A DNA stretch of 64,000 nt, taken from contig NC_060248.1 in the NCBI RefSeq assembly GCF_921293095.1, positions 130,212,972-130,276,971 on the forward strand, given 5' to 3'. Under the pieces are notes generated by a model. It saw nothing but the letters and a program-made list of their open reading frames with translations, was not told where the DNA came from and searched no databases. This DNA is from Ischnura elegans. Taxonomy: Eukaryota > Arthropoda > Insecta > Odonata > Coenagrionidae. Position numbers and translations under genes: made by a program. Shown one piece after another: positions 35,601 to 42,180 of this stretch. Numbering within the stretch: position 1 is the stretch's first letter; each line of letters begins with the position of its first letter.

Positions 35601-38600
35601 CACTGTGGGAATCCCGAGAAGAGATCACCCACGCTGCAAGGGATATTGGAATTATGCTTGTAGCAGATGGATGATGCCTCCTTTTTGGGCGGTATTCACT
35701 TGGTACCATCGCATTCAAATCCTTTTTAATTTTATCTACTTTTCACTCGGAAAGGATTCGAGAATCGCAGATTTTATAACTTTTGGTAATCCCCCGACGG
35801 GGGAGGCAAACCCCCAAAATTGGGACCCTGTTTCTTCAACTAACACCACACACTTGGATTGATAAGTCGTCTTGCCTATTTTTATCAGACAAGAGTATAG
35901 TCTTTCATTCCATCAAAATGGAGCCCTTTGATACCCTTTTCGTATTCACAGTAATTAGCATATTTTTCTGTCTACGTAAGTAATTCTGGTACACTACCTT
36001 GGATGTATGTTACGAAGTTATGATTTTTGCGTCAGGTAAAGTTACGGGGACGATCATGCTGGTGGTGGGTGCTTGCATATATCTCTATCACAGTTGACAG
36101 ACGCATTTTCCCCGCAGAAGTTCAAGTTTGAGTTTAGTCATTAATGTTTATTTCATGAGGAACATAGAGATACAAATCGTCTGATTTCTCGTCAGTTTAA
36201 TTTTCTTCGGATGAATTGATGAAGAAAATTTTTGATACTATTTTCCCATACAAGAATTGACGATGTTGACTTGATGCTCTCTGACGATTCCTTTTTTTTC
36301 CTCAGTTGTCGAATTTCTATAGGATTCAATCCAGCAGCCATTATCTTTCGTTTCGTCCGCTTGTCTCTCAAAATAATTCTTCATTAGGGGGAACCTTATG
36401 CTCCTTTTTGCACACACACGCAAAAAATATCGCATAATTTCAAATTTTCTTTTAAAAATGTTTGAGTTTTGTACTTCCCCGTAATAAAACCCTACTTTTG
36501 GCATACTCGCATTCTCCCTAAGTTTTAGTACTTCCTGCGGTACCGCTATATCCATTTAGTCACACACATAATGGAAGAGAAGTGCGTCAGCATTGTTTGT
36601 ACGCCTTTATAGCCACTCCAGTGGCCTCTTCATAGACCGTAGGCTACTTACCTGCGTTCTCAGGTCTAAAAATATTTCATCACTTCTCTAAAAGCTGATA
36701 CCCTCGATTTGTTTAACGCCGACGAGGCGCCAAATAAGAGACAAGTCGTCTCACTACGCATCCTTTTTTGCCTTCTACCATCTTCCGATTTATATTATCA
36801 AATATGAACGCCCTCCTAGCAGCACACGAGGGATGAATTTTGCTGTATTCGAGGCGTGGGAGGGGAAGAAGCGAGCGGGGAGGGGACGGGATCCACCTGC
36901 TGTTCTTGTATCCGCGACGCTGCGTGGGCGTTGGAATATTTTCTTCGCGGATGCGGACTAAAATTAGGCATTTTGTGGCTAAACGGTGGCAGATACGTCA
37001 AAATGCACGAAAATTACGCCCTTGAAGGGCAGTAACTCGGCAAAATCTATAGGGAATGACCATAAAATATTACACTTTTAGATTTTTGACCCTCCCCCCC
37101 TAAATCGCATTAGAGCGAGGGTCAGGGGTTCACCTAGAGGTCTCAAATTTTTCAGGCCTTATTTTTGATCGGCCCCACAACTTTTTTTCATTGGGCCAGA
37201 TGGATTTGAAAAAAATCGATTTTTCCGATCCGCCCTAATGTACAGCAAACCTAAGTCCAATAGGGAAATATTTCATCCCATATATCCTAAAGCTAAACAC
37301 ATTAACTTTTGGGGTAGGGATTTCATGTGACTGTTGGTAAATGGATGTTCTTGCTTCTTTTGCCAATGACTTAACTTCTGGATATTTTTTTCAGTCAGTT
37401 GATACGCGAAAATGCTGACAGGGAGAATAAAATGAAGAGGGAAGCAAAAGAAGAGGATGTAATCATCATTAAACCTGATCCGAACCGGCCTTTGACTCCT
37501 AAACTTATTGACACAGTTATTCAGGTAATTATGCACATGTAACCTTTGCTTAGCACTAAAGATGCATTCTAAAGAAGTGTCATGCTTAGAAAATTTAATG
37601 TTAAGCAAGAGCTGTACTGCAGGTATATTTCACGCTTAGAGCTGCTTTGGGCTGGCTTTTCTTTGGCTATCGTGATATTTCCTAATTGTGCATGGATCAC
37701 ACTGTCAATTTTAGATCTCCGTTTCATTGGTTCTCGAGATTGGAACTGCAACCGATGCCTAGAAGGCAATGAGTTCCCTCACCCTTTCTGCATTCTGCCT
37801 ATTCTTGTAGTGAACAAATGAAGGTTGTGCAGACCATCCTAATGCCACCAATAGGAAATGATAGGATTGTCTCCCTTAATGCAATGCATTAATACTTAAT
37901 GCATTCCAGCAATGGCTTTTCAGGACCAACATTGCAATCACTGTTCATGATGGCTCTTAATACCTTCTTACGTTGTTTCCAGCTGAAGAGAAAGAGAATT
38001 CTCTCAAAGTTGCTCTTTCATCCTAGAATAGCACACTCATCAAGTAAAAAGACTAATTTTGTTATTAACAATTGAGCTGTTTGAGTCTATGTTAAGAACT
38101 GGAACCAAGAACTGAGCGGGAACTCAAAAGAAAAAAACGGAACTGGCCCATCCCTAAATTTTATATTTCTTTCCTTGAAAGTGATCTGGTTATGTTGTAA
38201 GAAGAGCACATTTGAATGAAGGCTATGGTATTGTTGTCTGTTGACACATTTCGTGCCACGTGCCACCATATGATGGCTCATGTGACTCGAAATGCTATTT
38301 AGTGAGGCATTTAATCATACTGCTGGATAATACTGGACATATGAGTAATAGTACCACAGTCAAGGTCTGACAGGGAATGTGCTAAATCTTTAGATGCTCC
38401 ATTTTCAGGTAACCATTTAATTTTTCGAAAAATCCAATGTATTACTAACCCAGTAATTACCACCAAATATCATTTTTCATTTAAATTTATTGAATTTGAA
38501 ATTTTTTTTGTATGGTTGAATTATTTAACAGCATCTTTCTTTTTTCTATTGATAGGCTGTTGGGACAAAATCGAAAGCTGCCCAGCTCCTAATATATGGA

Positions 38601-38966
38601 TCGAAAGCAGCAAACTGGGTCAGCATTGATTCTACATCCGGCCATGCAAATGAGGTTACTAATGACACAGATGCGAGCAAGGAACTGGAAGGAAACTGCA
38701 TCCAACCGGCAGAGTCAAGGGAGACTTGGGGACACAGTGCTTGCAATCAAGTGCCTTACATTGATGAAGTTGCCAGGCCCATAAGATATGAGGTGAACAC
38801 ACCTGGCTCTAATGAAATTGCAGAGAACGGCTCTAGCGTTGCTTGGAGCAGTAGAGGAGAACGCATTTCCTCCATAACCAATGGCCGAAATAAGTTCAAC
38901 TCGAAAAAGAACGGTCCTAGGAATGTATTTGAGGGAGATGTGACTGTTCATCAGAGGATGGGTTGA
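11492..38966 (+). CDS. cyclic-nucleotide-gated cation channel, CNGB/CNG-like subunit (complete, 13 coding exons)
   Basis: Modulatory-type subunit of a plasma-membrane cation channel opened by cGMP or cAMP in sensory cells. Coding segments: 11492-11673, 14492-14694, 14793-14885, 19327-19979, 21908-22003, 26536-26723, 27439-27580, 27670-27829, 28955-29136, 30899-31080, 33685-33786, 37395-37524 and 38556-38966. All junction phases agree, and the sum is 2,724 nt (907 residues plus stop). Order: cytosolic N terminus (1-159), S1 (about 161-184), a very long S1-S2 loop (185-327), S2 (328-348), S3 (about 378-400), S4-S5 (401-465), pore (473-495), S6 (about 500-522), C-linker, and cyclic-nucleotide-binding domain (about 610-735) with [20 protein letters not shown] and [19 protein letters not shown]. 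The last signature is closer to vertebrate CNGB than to CNGA. The Drosophila relative (CNGB-like or CNGL) was not decided. Introns are full of transposons; none disrupts an exon. Confidence 0.93.
11674..12265. other. CNG intron 1, left part, nothing recognised
   Basis: AT-rich intron sequence between coding exon 1 and the composite MITE. No repeat or exon seen. Confidence 0.4.
12266..13575. mobile_element. composite palindromic MITE family A (two 5' ends outward)
   Basis: The left about 500 bp (12,266-12,770) is a forward family-A copy; the right about 590 bp (12,985-13,575) is a reversed copy. Both outer ends are therefore AATAGGGTAG...CTACCCTATT, and the whole 1.3 kb forms a large hairpin. 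The centre (12,785-12,985) is unrelated to the family consensus and has its own inverted repeat, CAGCCGGGTGGT (about 12,851) against ACCACCCGGCTGG (about 12,925). Confidence 0.75.
13576..13904. other. CNG intron 1, nothing recognised
   Basis: About 330 bp of plain intron between the composite MITE and the Penelope-like fragment. Confidence 0.35.
13905..14330 (-). mobile_element. Penelope-like element 3' fragment with decayed GIY-YIG domain
   Basis: On the minus strand the translation gives GETGQTIET (about 14,263-14,237), then [15 protein letters not shown] and [10 protein letters not shown], ending in [16 protein letters not shown]...NAWKPI (about 14,105-13,990). This order (GIY-YIG core, AEH, LFED, R-IKEAIEI, AWxPI) is the C-terminal endonuclease of Penelope-like retroelements. 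Stops and frameshifts interrupt it, so it is a dead fragment. Confidence 0.8.
14492..14694 (+). CDS. CNG channel coding exon 2
   Basis: The exon starts after TTTTTTTAG and ends TTTGA|GTGAGT in phase 1. It encodes the segment [19 protein letters not shown] followed by RPPTPTQ, which corresponds to the LVKMFKERTEKVKEKL-type stretch found before S1 in CNGB subunits. A Ser/Thr/Pro-rich tail follows. The histidine-rich HPHHH run upstream is unremarkable linker. Confidence 0.8.
14793..14885 (+). CDS. CNG channel coding exon 3
   Basis: A short 93-nt exon after TTCATGCAAG, ending CCCCAAA|GTAAGTC in phase 1. It encodes a linker with CTDCVTC followed by KALDPQ. ALDPQS aligns with the SIDPLT motif just before S1 of CNGB channels, and joining directly to exon 4 gives the expected ALDPQSRAYLCWL. 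Two closely spaced Cys pairs (CTDC, CVTC) are an unusual local feature of the cytosolic N terminus. Confidence 0.8.
14886..15776. other. CNG intron 3, left part; (GA)n microsatellite
   Basis: No exon recognised. A short GAGA microsatellite lies at about 15,525-15,544. A fragment CCAGGTTTTTTTCTGGGGGAG near 15,690 resembles the ends of the MITE at 54,203. Confidence 0.45.
15777..16440 (+). mobile_element. MITE family A, copy 3
   Basis: Nearly full-length copy (about 664 bp) from AATAGGGTAGTTTTCTTC to AACACCCTATT. It keeps the CCACGTGACGTCACAGGG motif and the internal order of the other copies. Located in CNG intron 3. Confidence 0.85.
17028..17285 (+). mobile_element. tRNA-derived SINE
   Basis: A pol III promoter is visible: A box TGGCTAGAGTGTTGG at 17,046-17,060 and B box GGTTCAAATCC at 17,081-17,091, spaced as in a tRNA gene. 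There is no proper cloverleaf or CCA-type 3' end, and about 190 bp of non-tRNA body follows. This is the structure of a tRNA-headed SINE in CNG intron 3. Confidence 0.8.
17770..19240. repeat. older repeat split by a roughly 1.2-kb insertion with inverted arms
   Basis: The outer parts (17,770-17,934 and 19,134-19,240) are contiguous in a second copy at 41,796-42,180, where GAACTTCCAAACAAT runs straight into GCTTGTATGTATTTG. Here the junction is interrupted by about 1,200 bp. The insert carries an inverted repeat of about 90 bp: 17,993-18,078 (GTTTTGTTCCTTTTGGTGAG onwards) against 19,045-19,133 (ending CTCACCAAATGGAACAAAAT). A shorter hairpin, TGGGACGCCCCCCAGTTTTG (17,979) against CAAAACTGGGGGGCATCCCA (18,089), overlaps the left arm. 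Confidence 0.65.
19327..19979 (+). CDS. CNG channel coding exon 4 (S1, long S1-S2 loop, S2)
   Basis: A large 653-nt exon after AATCCAG, ending GATCTAAG|GTATGTG in phase 0. It begins with S1 ([20 protein letters not shown], then IPLR) and ends with S2 ([20 protein letters not shown]) and a basic S2-S3 turn (SKRKRSK). Between them lie about 143 residues rich in Ser, Pro, Gly and Glu, where vertebrate CNGB has about 13. The whole stretch is one open frame of 217 codons with no internal stop, so it is coding rather than a missed intron. A hAT-like MITE begins about 38 bp after the donor. Confidence 0.9.
20018..20263. mobile_element. hAT-like MITE family C, copy 1
   Basis: About 246 bp from CGGTGGCATAGTCGG to CTGGCTCTGCCACTG, with a GTCCGGACCCCCC word near the left end. 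It is the same family as 61,085-61,338, which has a perfect 8-bp duplication. Here the flanks CTTAAACC and CTTAGTCC agree at 6 of 8 positions, an aged duplication. It sits just after CNG exon 4. Confidence 0.7.
20604..20767. repeat. large imperfect palindrome with hammerhead-like core
   Basis: The arms AAAGATCGTAGC...GAATTTTTGATGCGTACAACGCG and CGTTGTACGC...AATTCTTG...GCTACGATCTTTTATTT pair over about 70 bp. The right arm has GATGATGGCTCAGTGAGCC followed by GGAAC. This layout (GATGA, short GC hairpin, GAA) resembles a degenerate hammerhead ribozyme core. Penelope-like fragments occur in the same gene, and hammerhead motifs are known from such elements. Self-cleavage is not claimed. Confidence 0.6.
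21908..22003 (+). CDS. CNG channel coding exon 5 (S3)
   Basis: Thirty-two codons in phase 0 between TTTTACAG and TTAAG|GTAATT. They encode [16 protein letters not shown], the conserved S3 motif (DLLSLLPLD in vertebrates), then LRLPRFLK, the start of S4 with its first basic residues. Confidence 0.92.
22004..22749. other. CNG intron 5, left part, nothing recognised
   Basis: AT-rich intron; no repeat or exon identified. Confidence 0.4.
22750..22990 (-). mobile_element. Penelope-like element fragment
   Basis: The minus-strand translation contains HKIKWN, then [20 protein letters not shown], the conserved tail that follows GIY-YIG in Penelope-like elements. Upstream (about 23,000-22,900) the frame is broken by stops. 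Dead fragment. Confidence 0.7.
23504..25041. mobile_element. candidate solo LTR
   Basis: A 1,538-bp segment starts TGTGACGG and ends CCGTCACA, a perfect 8-bp inverted end with the TG...CA rule of retroviral-type LTRs. It lies within an (AT)n run, so the target duplication is ambiguous. CpG content is much higher than in the surrounding intron. No gag or pol and no second LTR were seen, so it would be a solo LTR left by recombination. A DNA transposon with 8-bp ends is the alternative. Confidence 0.5.
25042..25929. other. CNG intron 5, no assigned feature
   Basis: An exon-like open stretch (25,489-25,557) between CCTTCAG and GGCAG|GTACTT was considered, but its length does not preserve the channel frame and the direct join of exons 5 and 6 aligns perfectly. 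Nothing else is recognised. Confidence 0.35.
25930..26212 (-). mobile_element. repeat family D copy with TTAA-flanked CACGTCAATTGACG end
   Basis: The segment 25,930-26,115 is the inverted counterpart of 60,570-60,745 (shared landmarks: CCCGATTTTCATGAAAGTC, CAAATACTGCTTTTTACAAA, CGGAAGACTC). On the minus strand it begins next to TTAA (26,209-26,212) with CACATTCAGCGTGGAGCACG and two copies of CGTCAATTGACG. A TTAA boundary hints at a piggyBac-like element, but the other end was not found. Confidence 0.5.
26536..26723 (+). CDS. CNG channel coding exon 6 (S4-S5)
   Basis: The exon starts in phase 0 after TTTCGCAG and ends AATGC|GTAAGT in phase 2. [13 protein letters not shown], then [20 protein letters not shown], aligns with the FFEFNSRLESIL and VIRTTAYLLYSLHLNSC stretch of CNGB. 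It ends at the pore turret ([10 protein letters not shown]), matching THWVYDGVGN. Confidence 0.92.
27439..27580 (+). CDS. CNG channel coding exon 7 (pore helix and filter, S6 start)
   Basis: The exon follows TTTGCAG and ends GGCCAG|GTATAT in phase 0. It carries [20 protein letters not shown], the pore helix and filter, then the start of S6 ([14 protein letters not shown]). The filter reads T-S-I-G-K-N, where CNGA subunits have T-I-G-E-T and vertebrate CNGB has T-I-G-G-L. A lysine (residue 489) therefore sits where the ion-binding glutamate would be. This is consistent with a subunit that conducts only in a heteromer. Confidence 0.93.
27670..27829 (+). CDS. CNG channel coding exon 8 (S6 end, C-linker)
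   Basis: Only 89 bp of intron separates it from exon 7. It starts in phase 0 with [20 protein letters not shown], matching the QMRDVIGAAT...Y...DDT pattern at the S6/C-linker gate, and ends TTCTTG|GTGAGT in phase 1. The A' and B' helices of the C-linker are here ([19 protein letters not shown]). Confidence 0.92.
27830..28954. other. CNG intron 8, nothing recognised
   Basis: About 1.1 kb without an identified repeat. Short open frames on both strands around 28,540-28,890 lack any family resemblance. Confidence 0.35.
28955..29136 (+). CDS. CNG channel coding exon 9 (C-linker, start of binding domain)
   Basis: The exon starts after TTTCACAG, completing an Asp codon, and ends AGAAAA|GTGAGA in phase 0. 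[20 protein letters not shown] continues the C-linker, and [17 protein letters not shown] is the first beta strands of the cyclic-nucleotide-binding domain. Confidence 0.92.
29694..30376 (+). mobile_element. MITE family B, copy 2, interrupted by a SINE
   Basis: The ends CCACATAGCAACG and TGCTATGTGGG and the interior match copy 1 at 6,991. About 200 bp at 29,833-30,030 is extra relative to that copy and is a tRNA-type SINE. The element lies in CNG intron 9. Confidence 0.82.
29833..30030 (-). mobile_element. tRNA-derived SINE nested in MITE family B
   Basis: On the minus strand it reads GCCTCGGTGGCGGCGGGGTA (A-box region, 30,020-30,000), then the B box GGTTCGAGTCC (29,967-29,957). It ends in an (AAAT)n tail at 29,855-29,838. 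Its insertion splits MITE family B at a TATATATTT site, with a similar ATATATTT on both sides as the likely duplication. Confidence 0.8.
30899..31080 (+). CDS. CNG channel coding exon 10 (binding-domain core, phosphate-binding cassette)
   Basis: The exon begins [19 protein letters not shown] and contains the phosphate-binding cassette SVFGEISLL...NKRTADV, with the Arg-Thr pair that contacts the cyclic phosphate and cGMP purine in this family. The donor is GACGTGAG|GTTTGAG at 31,080. The nearer GAC|GTGAGG at 31,075 was rejected because it puts a stop codon into exon 11. Phase 2. Confidence 0.9.
31081..32494. other. CNG intron 10, left part, nothing recognised
   Basis: About 1.4 kb of AT-rich intron. 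No exon or classified repeat. Confidence 0.35.
32495..32650 (-). mobile_element. Penelope-like element fragment
   Basis: The minus-strand frame from about 32,645 reads [20 protein letters not shown], then [16 protein letters not shown] and a stop. This is the conserved post-GIY-YIG tail (R-KEAIEI, NNFNR, SxAWNPI) of Penelope-like elements, and the best preserved of the three pieces. Confidence 0.8.
32912..33430 (-). mobile_element. non-LTR retrotransposon RNase H domain fragment
   Basis: A 170-codon minus-strand open frame with [20 protein letters not shown] followed by KEAL, the C-terminal RNase H motif (VPGHxGIxGNExAD) of Jockey/I/R1-type non-LTR elements. [17 protein letters not shown] stretch and a Cys/His cluster, [17 protein letters not shown], follow. 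The frame is intact over its length, so the copy is fairly young, but the reverse transcriptase upstream of it (beyond 33,430) is missing: a 5'-truncated insertion in CNG intron 10. Confidence 0.9.
33685..33786 (+). CDS. CNG channel coding exon 11 (binding-domain C-helix)
   Basis: The exon follows TTTTCAG and ends GCCAG|GTTAGT in phase 2. [20 protein letters not shown], then [13 protein letters not shown], matches the [20 protein letters not shown] stretch and the C-helix of CNGB. Confidence 0.9.
34237..37245. mobile_element. 3-kb hAT-like element with roughly 630-bp terminal inverted repeats
   Basis: The element runs from TAGGGCGGATCGGAAAAATC (34,245) to GATTTTTCCGATCCGCCCTA (37,237) and is flanked by a perfect 8-bp duplication, ATGTACAG (34,237-34,244 and 37,238-37,245). 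The left arm runs to about 34,876 and the right arm starts about 36,600, with few differences between them. The 1.7-kb centre holds an open frame at 35,357-35,674 (+) and another at 36,238-36,555 (-), neither recognisable as a transposase. An 8-bp duplication is typical of hAT (also of P) elements. It lies in CNG intron 11, and the well-matched arms suggest a young insertion or gene conversion between arms. Confidence 0.85.
37395..37524 (+). CDS. CNG channel coding exon 12 (charged C-terminal linker)
   Basis: After TTTTTTTCAG, the exon completes a Ser codon, then reads [20 protein letters not shown] and a Pro/Asp/Ile-rich segment to ATTCAG|GTAATT, phase 0. It is preceded by a 3-kb inverted-repeat transposon in the same intron (34,245-37,237), only about 157 bp from the acceptor. 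Confidence 0.82.
37525..38555. other. CNG intron 12, nothing recognised
   Basis: About 1 kb of plain AT-rich intron with no identified repeat. Confidence 0.35.
38556..38966 (+). CDS. CNG channel terminal coding exon 13
   Basis: The exon starts in phase 0 after TTGATAG and runs 136 codons to TGA 38,964-38,966. It is a hydrophilic, Ser/Asn-rich C terminus with no domain I recognise. The one odd sign is a weak polypyrimidine tract before the acceptor. The frame is open throughout and fits phase, so it is taken as the true end. Confidence 0.78.
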   Translation, partial: AVGTKSKAAQLLIYGSKAANWVSIDSTSGHANEVTNDTDASKELEGNCIQPAESRETWGHSACNQVPYIDEVARPIRYEVNTPGSNEIAENGSSVAWSSRGERISSITNGRNKFNSKKNGPRNVFEGDVTVHQRMG

Positions 38967-41795
38967 TATTGCCTTTTACTTCTCACTTATCCTATGCTAT
39001 GATTTAACTCTTATTTAGCCTGTACATTTATTTTATTTGAGTTGCATGGTTTGGCTTGTCAACCAGAGCCCTAAAAATAGCCTCCATACGTGCCCAATTT
39101 ATTTTGGCTTCTGGTAAAATGGAATGTCTACTCTTTCCAGTCCAGAGACTTTTGCTGGAATGGGTGTGTTTTTAGTCCTGCTAGAGTCCCCAGTTTAAGG
39201 GTTATCTCCCTTGAAGAAAAGACTTAACCCAATATCATGATAACTAAACTAAGTAGACAACCAGGAGCAGAGCTTCCTAGGTACTGATTTTTTTTTATTT
39301 CTTGATTACGAGAGAAAAAATGTTTGTCCAAATCAGAGGACATGAGAATATTTCTCCTTAATTATAATTTAGAATCATATCCTCTTCATTGACTAAAGCA
39401 AACTGCGTGGCTCTGTCTTCGAGATTATAACTGTTGGAGACTGTTAAATGAATGCGTACAGAGCTACCAAAGCACAAAAAAACATGGTATGATCACGCAT
39501 TTAGGGAATAGGCTATTGTCTCAATCAACAGAGAATACCACTTTATTTCCCTATTTCTGCTTCTCTGTCTAAAGCACATTACATGTTGCATTAGAGGTTA
39601 ACATTCCAGGCTTTTCACAGGTTGTGATTACTTGAGGCATGTATTCTGTCATGAGATGTTTTCTGGTGATATGTGTGTACATTTAGGCAAATGAATTGGG
39701 AATGAATGCTAGGTTTCATGAATTTCCCCTGAACTGAATGAAATTTTACAAAGAATTTACCTGCATTTCTTGGAATGGATTGAAATCTTTTAAGCTGGGA
39801 GGTAAATCTTTGGTACAGAGACTTATGTTCATTTCATTCTTTCTTACATTCCACATTAAGTACTTGGCTTTTGTATGCAAAATTCTGACTTTCAGACATT
39901 TTGCGGTGAGCGGCATTTGTGAAAAAGCATATTTTGGCATTCAATCAACTGTTTCATGCAGCAGCTTCTGTCAGCTATACTATATGTATACTGTAGTATT
40001 TTTTATGTACCCACAGATATTTTTTAATGTTTTTAAGTCAAGCAATTGTGAATTAACCATTTATTTTTTTTAATTTGGCGGACTAATTGAGTGGTAATGG
40101 TAAAAATGAAGTGGAAAAGAATAATTAGCTTAGGTTTCATTACCTAATTACAGTTGAGCAAAATTTTTCTCTTCTTGACAATGCTGAATGGTGGAATCTT
40201 TTGTTACAACAGAAAGGTGGCAAAAAAGATGGGTATATTTCCATCAACAATTATCAGTTATTGAAGAAGAGATGGTAAGATCATTGTTTCATGCCAGGTC
40301 ATGATTATAAGAGATTTTATGAAAGAGATTGTACAATCTCTGAAGTTGTGGTTAGTCCTTCACCCATACTTTCTTATGATATTTATGTGAACGGAGAATG
40401 AAATCAGACAGTGTACATCTTTAGTACACAACTTAATTGCTTTACTTTTGTCCATTCCCACACTTGTATGTATGTTCAGGAATGCCTTATGTACTTAAGT
40501 CAAGGACTGGCTTCACAGTATTGACTTATGTGTCATCTGCTGGAATGCATCTCATATATATATTTCAGGGACTGCCTAAAATTCATAACGAAGATGAAGG
40601 AATATTCATTGAAAGTTATTTGACTTAATCGTGATTGGAACTCTAACTTCCAATAAATGAAATCAAAAAACAGTGTTTCATTTGAATATATATTTTTGGC
40701 TCAAATTCCTTGCTTGAATTTCACTCAGGAATGTCTTATTTTTTAATTATTTGTTAATATTGAAATCAAGCCCATGTCTTATGTGGAAGAAAGATCTCTG
40801 TATTTCTGTTGTCTTTTGTCATAGTTGATGTGCTAATCATTTGGAGAAAGTAACCTTGAAGATAATCAGTGAGTTTTCTTGTATTTCTTTTCACCATTTT
40901 AATTTTTTTCAACCTATTATTCATGAATATTAGTCATGATTACATGCTTAGTATGCAATCACAAAGTCTAATTTTCAAAGTGCAGTGACTCATAAAATCA
41001 AAAAATTAATTAAAAATGTTTGTATAATATAGTCTAGAGTGAAAGTATATATTTTATTATTGCTTCTTGTGATAGCCATTTCCAGTGATCTCATGTGAAA
41101 ATTAAGTGGTTTGTTTGTTATGTATAATCTATCTAGTCACTTATTAACTCTGTTTGTCTCATAAATAAGAGGACTTATGAATGTTAAAAATGTCTCCTTC
41201 AAGGGAATATGCTGCCTTACGTATGCTATGCATCTCTTATTCTAGTTTGAAGAATGTTCAAGTGCTGAAAGATTTGCTTGTATCCTTATATTTCAGAAGA
41301 GATGATTGTTTCCGCTCAGGGTATACGATGATACCTTGGCTCTGGAGGCTAATATGGTCTATGGTTGCCAACATTAGATTACTGCAATGTATAAAATTTT
41401 TAATGGTAAAGAAATCAGAAGGAAATGCAGAACTTTCAATAGTTCTGAGAATCTGCATTTAGTTTTCTAAATGAGAGATATCTCCATTTATTAAGAATGG
41501 ATATGTTCTTGTTGAAATGGTTGATTGATCATTCATTTGCTATTTTTCTGGTATATGCATTCTTTTACCATTCATTCTCTATTTAAGAGTGTACTCTGAC
41601 AAACAAAATGGAATGTTATTTTGTGTAATACTTTCACTGCAGCATAACCCACTGGTGCATTTAACCTGATTTTCCCCAGGCGAGGGCAGTTTACTAATTG
41701 ACACCCATGAGTCAATGAAATTAGCATTTTTGAAGGCAGTGAGTGGGGTGGGAATTATCTTGCTAGGGGGTTATCCCGTATTTCCAAATGAAACT
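38967..41795. other. CNG channel 3' UTR and intergenic DNA
   Basis: No gene. Candidate polyadenylation signals are AATAAA at 40,652-40,657 and at 42,813-42,818. Open frames here are short and without homology or splice context. Confidence 0.4.
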
Positions 41796-42180
41796 GACCT
41801 CATTTGGAGAGCTGATGGATTTTCAAATGAATCATTCTATGAGTCATTCATTATTTGAGGCTATAACGATGAAACAATCAAAATGAAATACCGTACATGA
41901 CTGAATGTAGTCCCCCCCCTTTTTTTCCAAAAATGCCTGTGGTAAAAGTAAAGGGGTGGACTATATTCAAATGCATTTTTTTAACTTTTCCCGAAACTGA
42001 TGCCTCAAAATTAGGGGGGGGGGACTATATTCAGAGAGGGACTATATTCGGAGAAATACGGTATTCCTGAGGAATAGTCTTTTAAGTGAGCCGTTACTTA
42101 AGGTAGGCGGTCACTTTTTGAACTTCCAAACAATGCTTGTATGTATTTGGCTAAGTCTGTGACAACACCTGAATTTAACC
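41796..42180. repeat. second copy of the 17,770-19,240 repeat, carrying a MITE
   Basis: The flanks match 17,770-17,934 and 19,134-19,240. A MITE (41,889-42,063) splits this copy at a different point from the insertion in the first copy. Confidence 0.65.
41889..42063. mobile_element. short MITE with TACCGTA ends
   Basis: About 175 bp between TACCGTACATGACTGAATGT and GGAGAAATACGGTA. The left end continues into AGTCCCCCCCC and the right end is preceded by GGGGGGGGACTATATTC, so the ends pair over a broader G/C-run hairpin. GGACTATATTC is repeated three times inside. No coding capacity. Confidence 0.6.

Noticed and set aside
36238-36555. Minus-strand 105-codon frame in the hAT-like element as a transposase
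   Set aside because: No hAT catalytic or dimerisation motif could be seen; kept only as an unassigned frame within the element.
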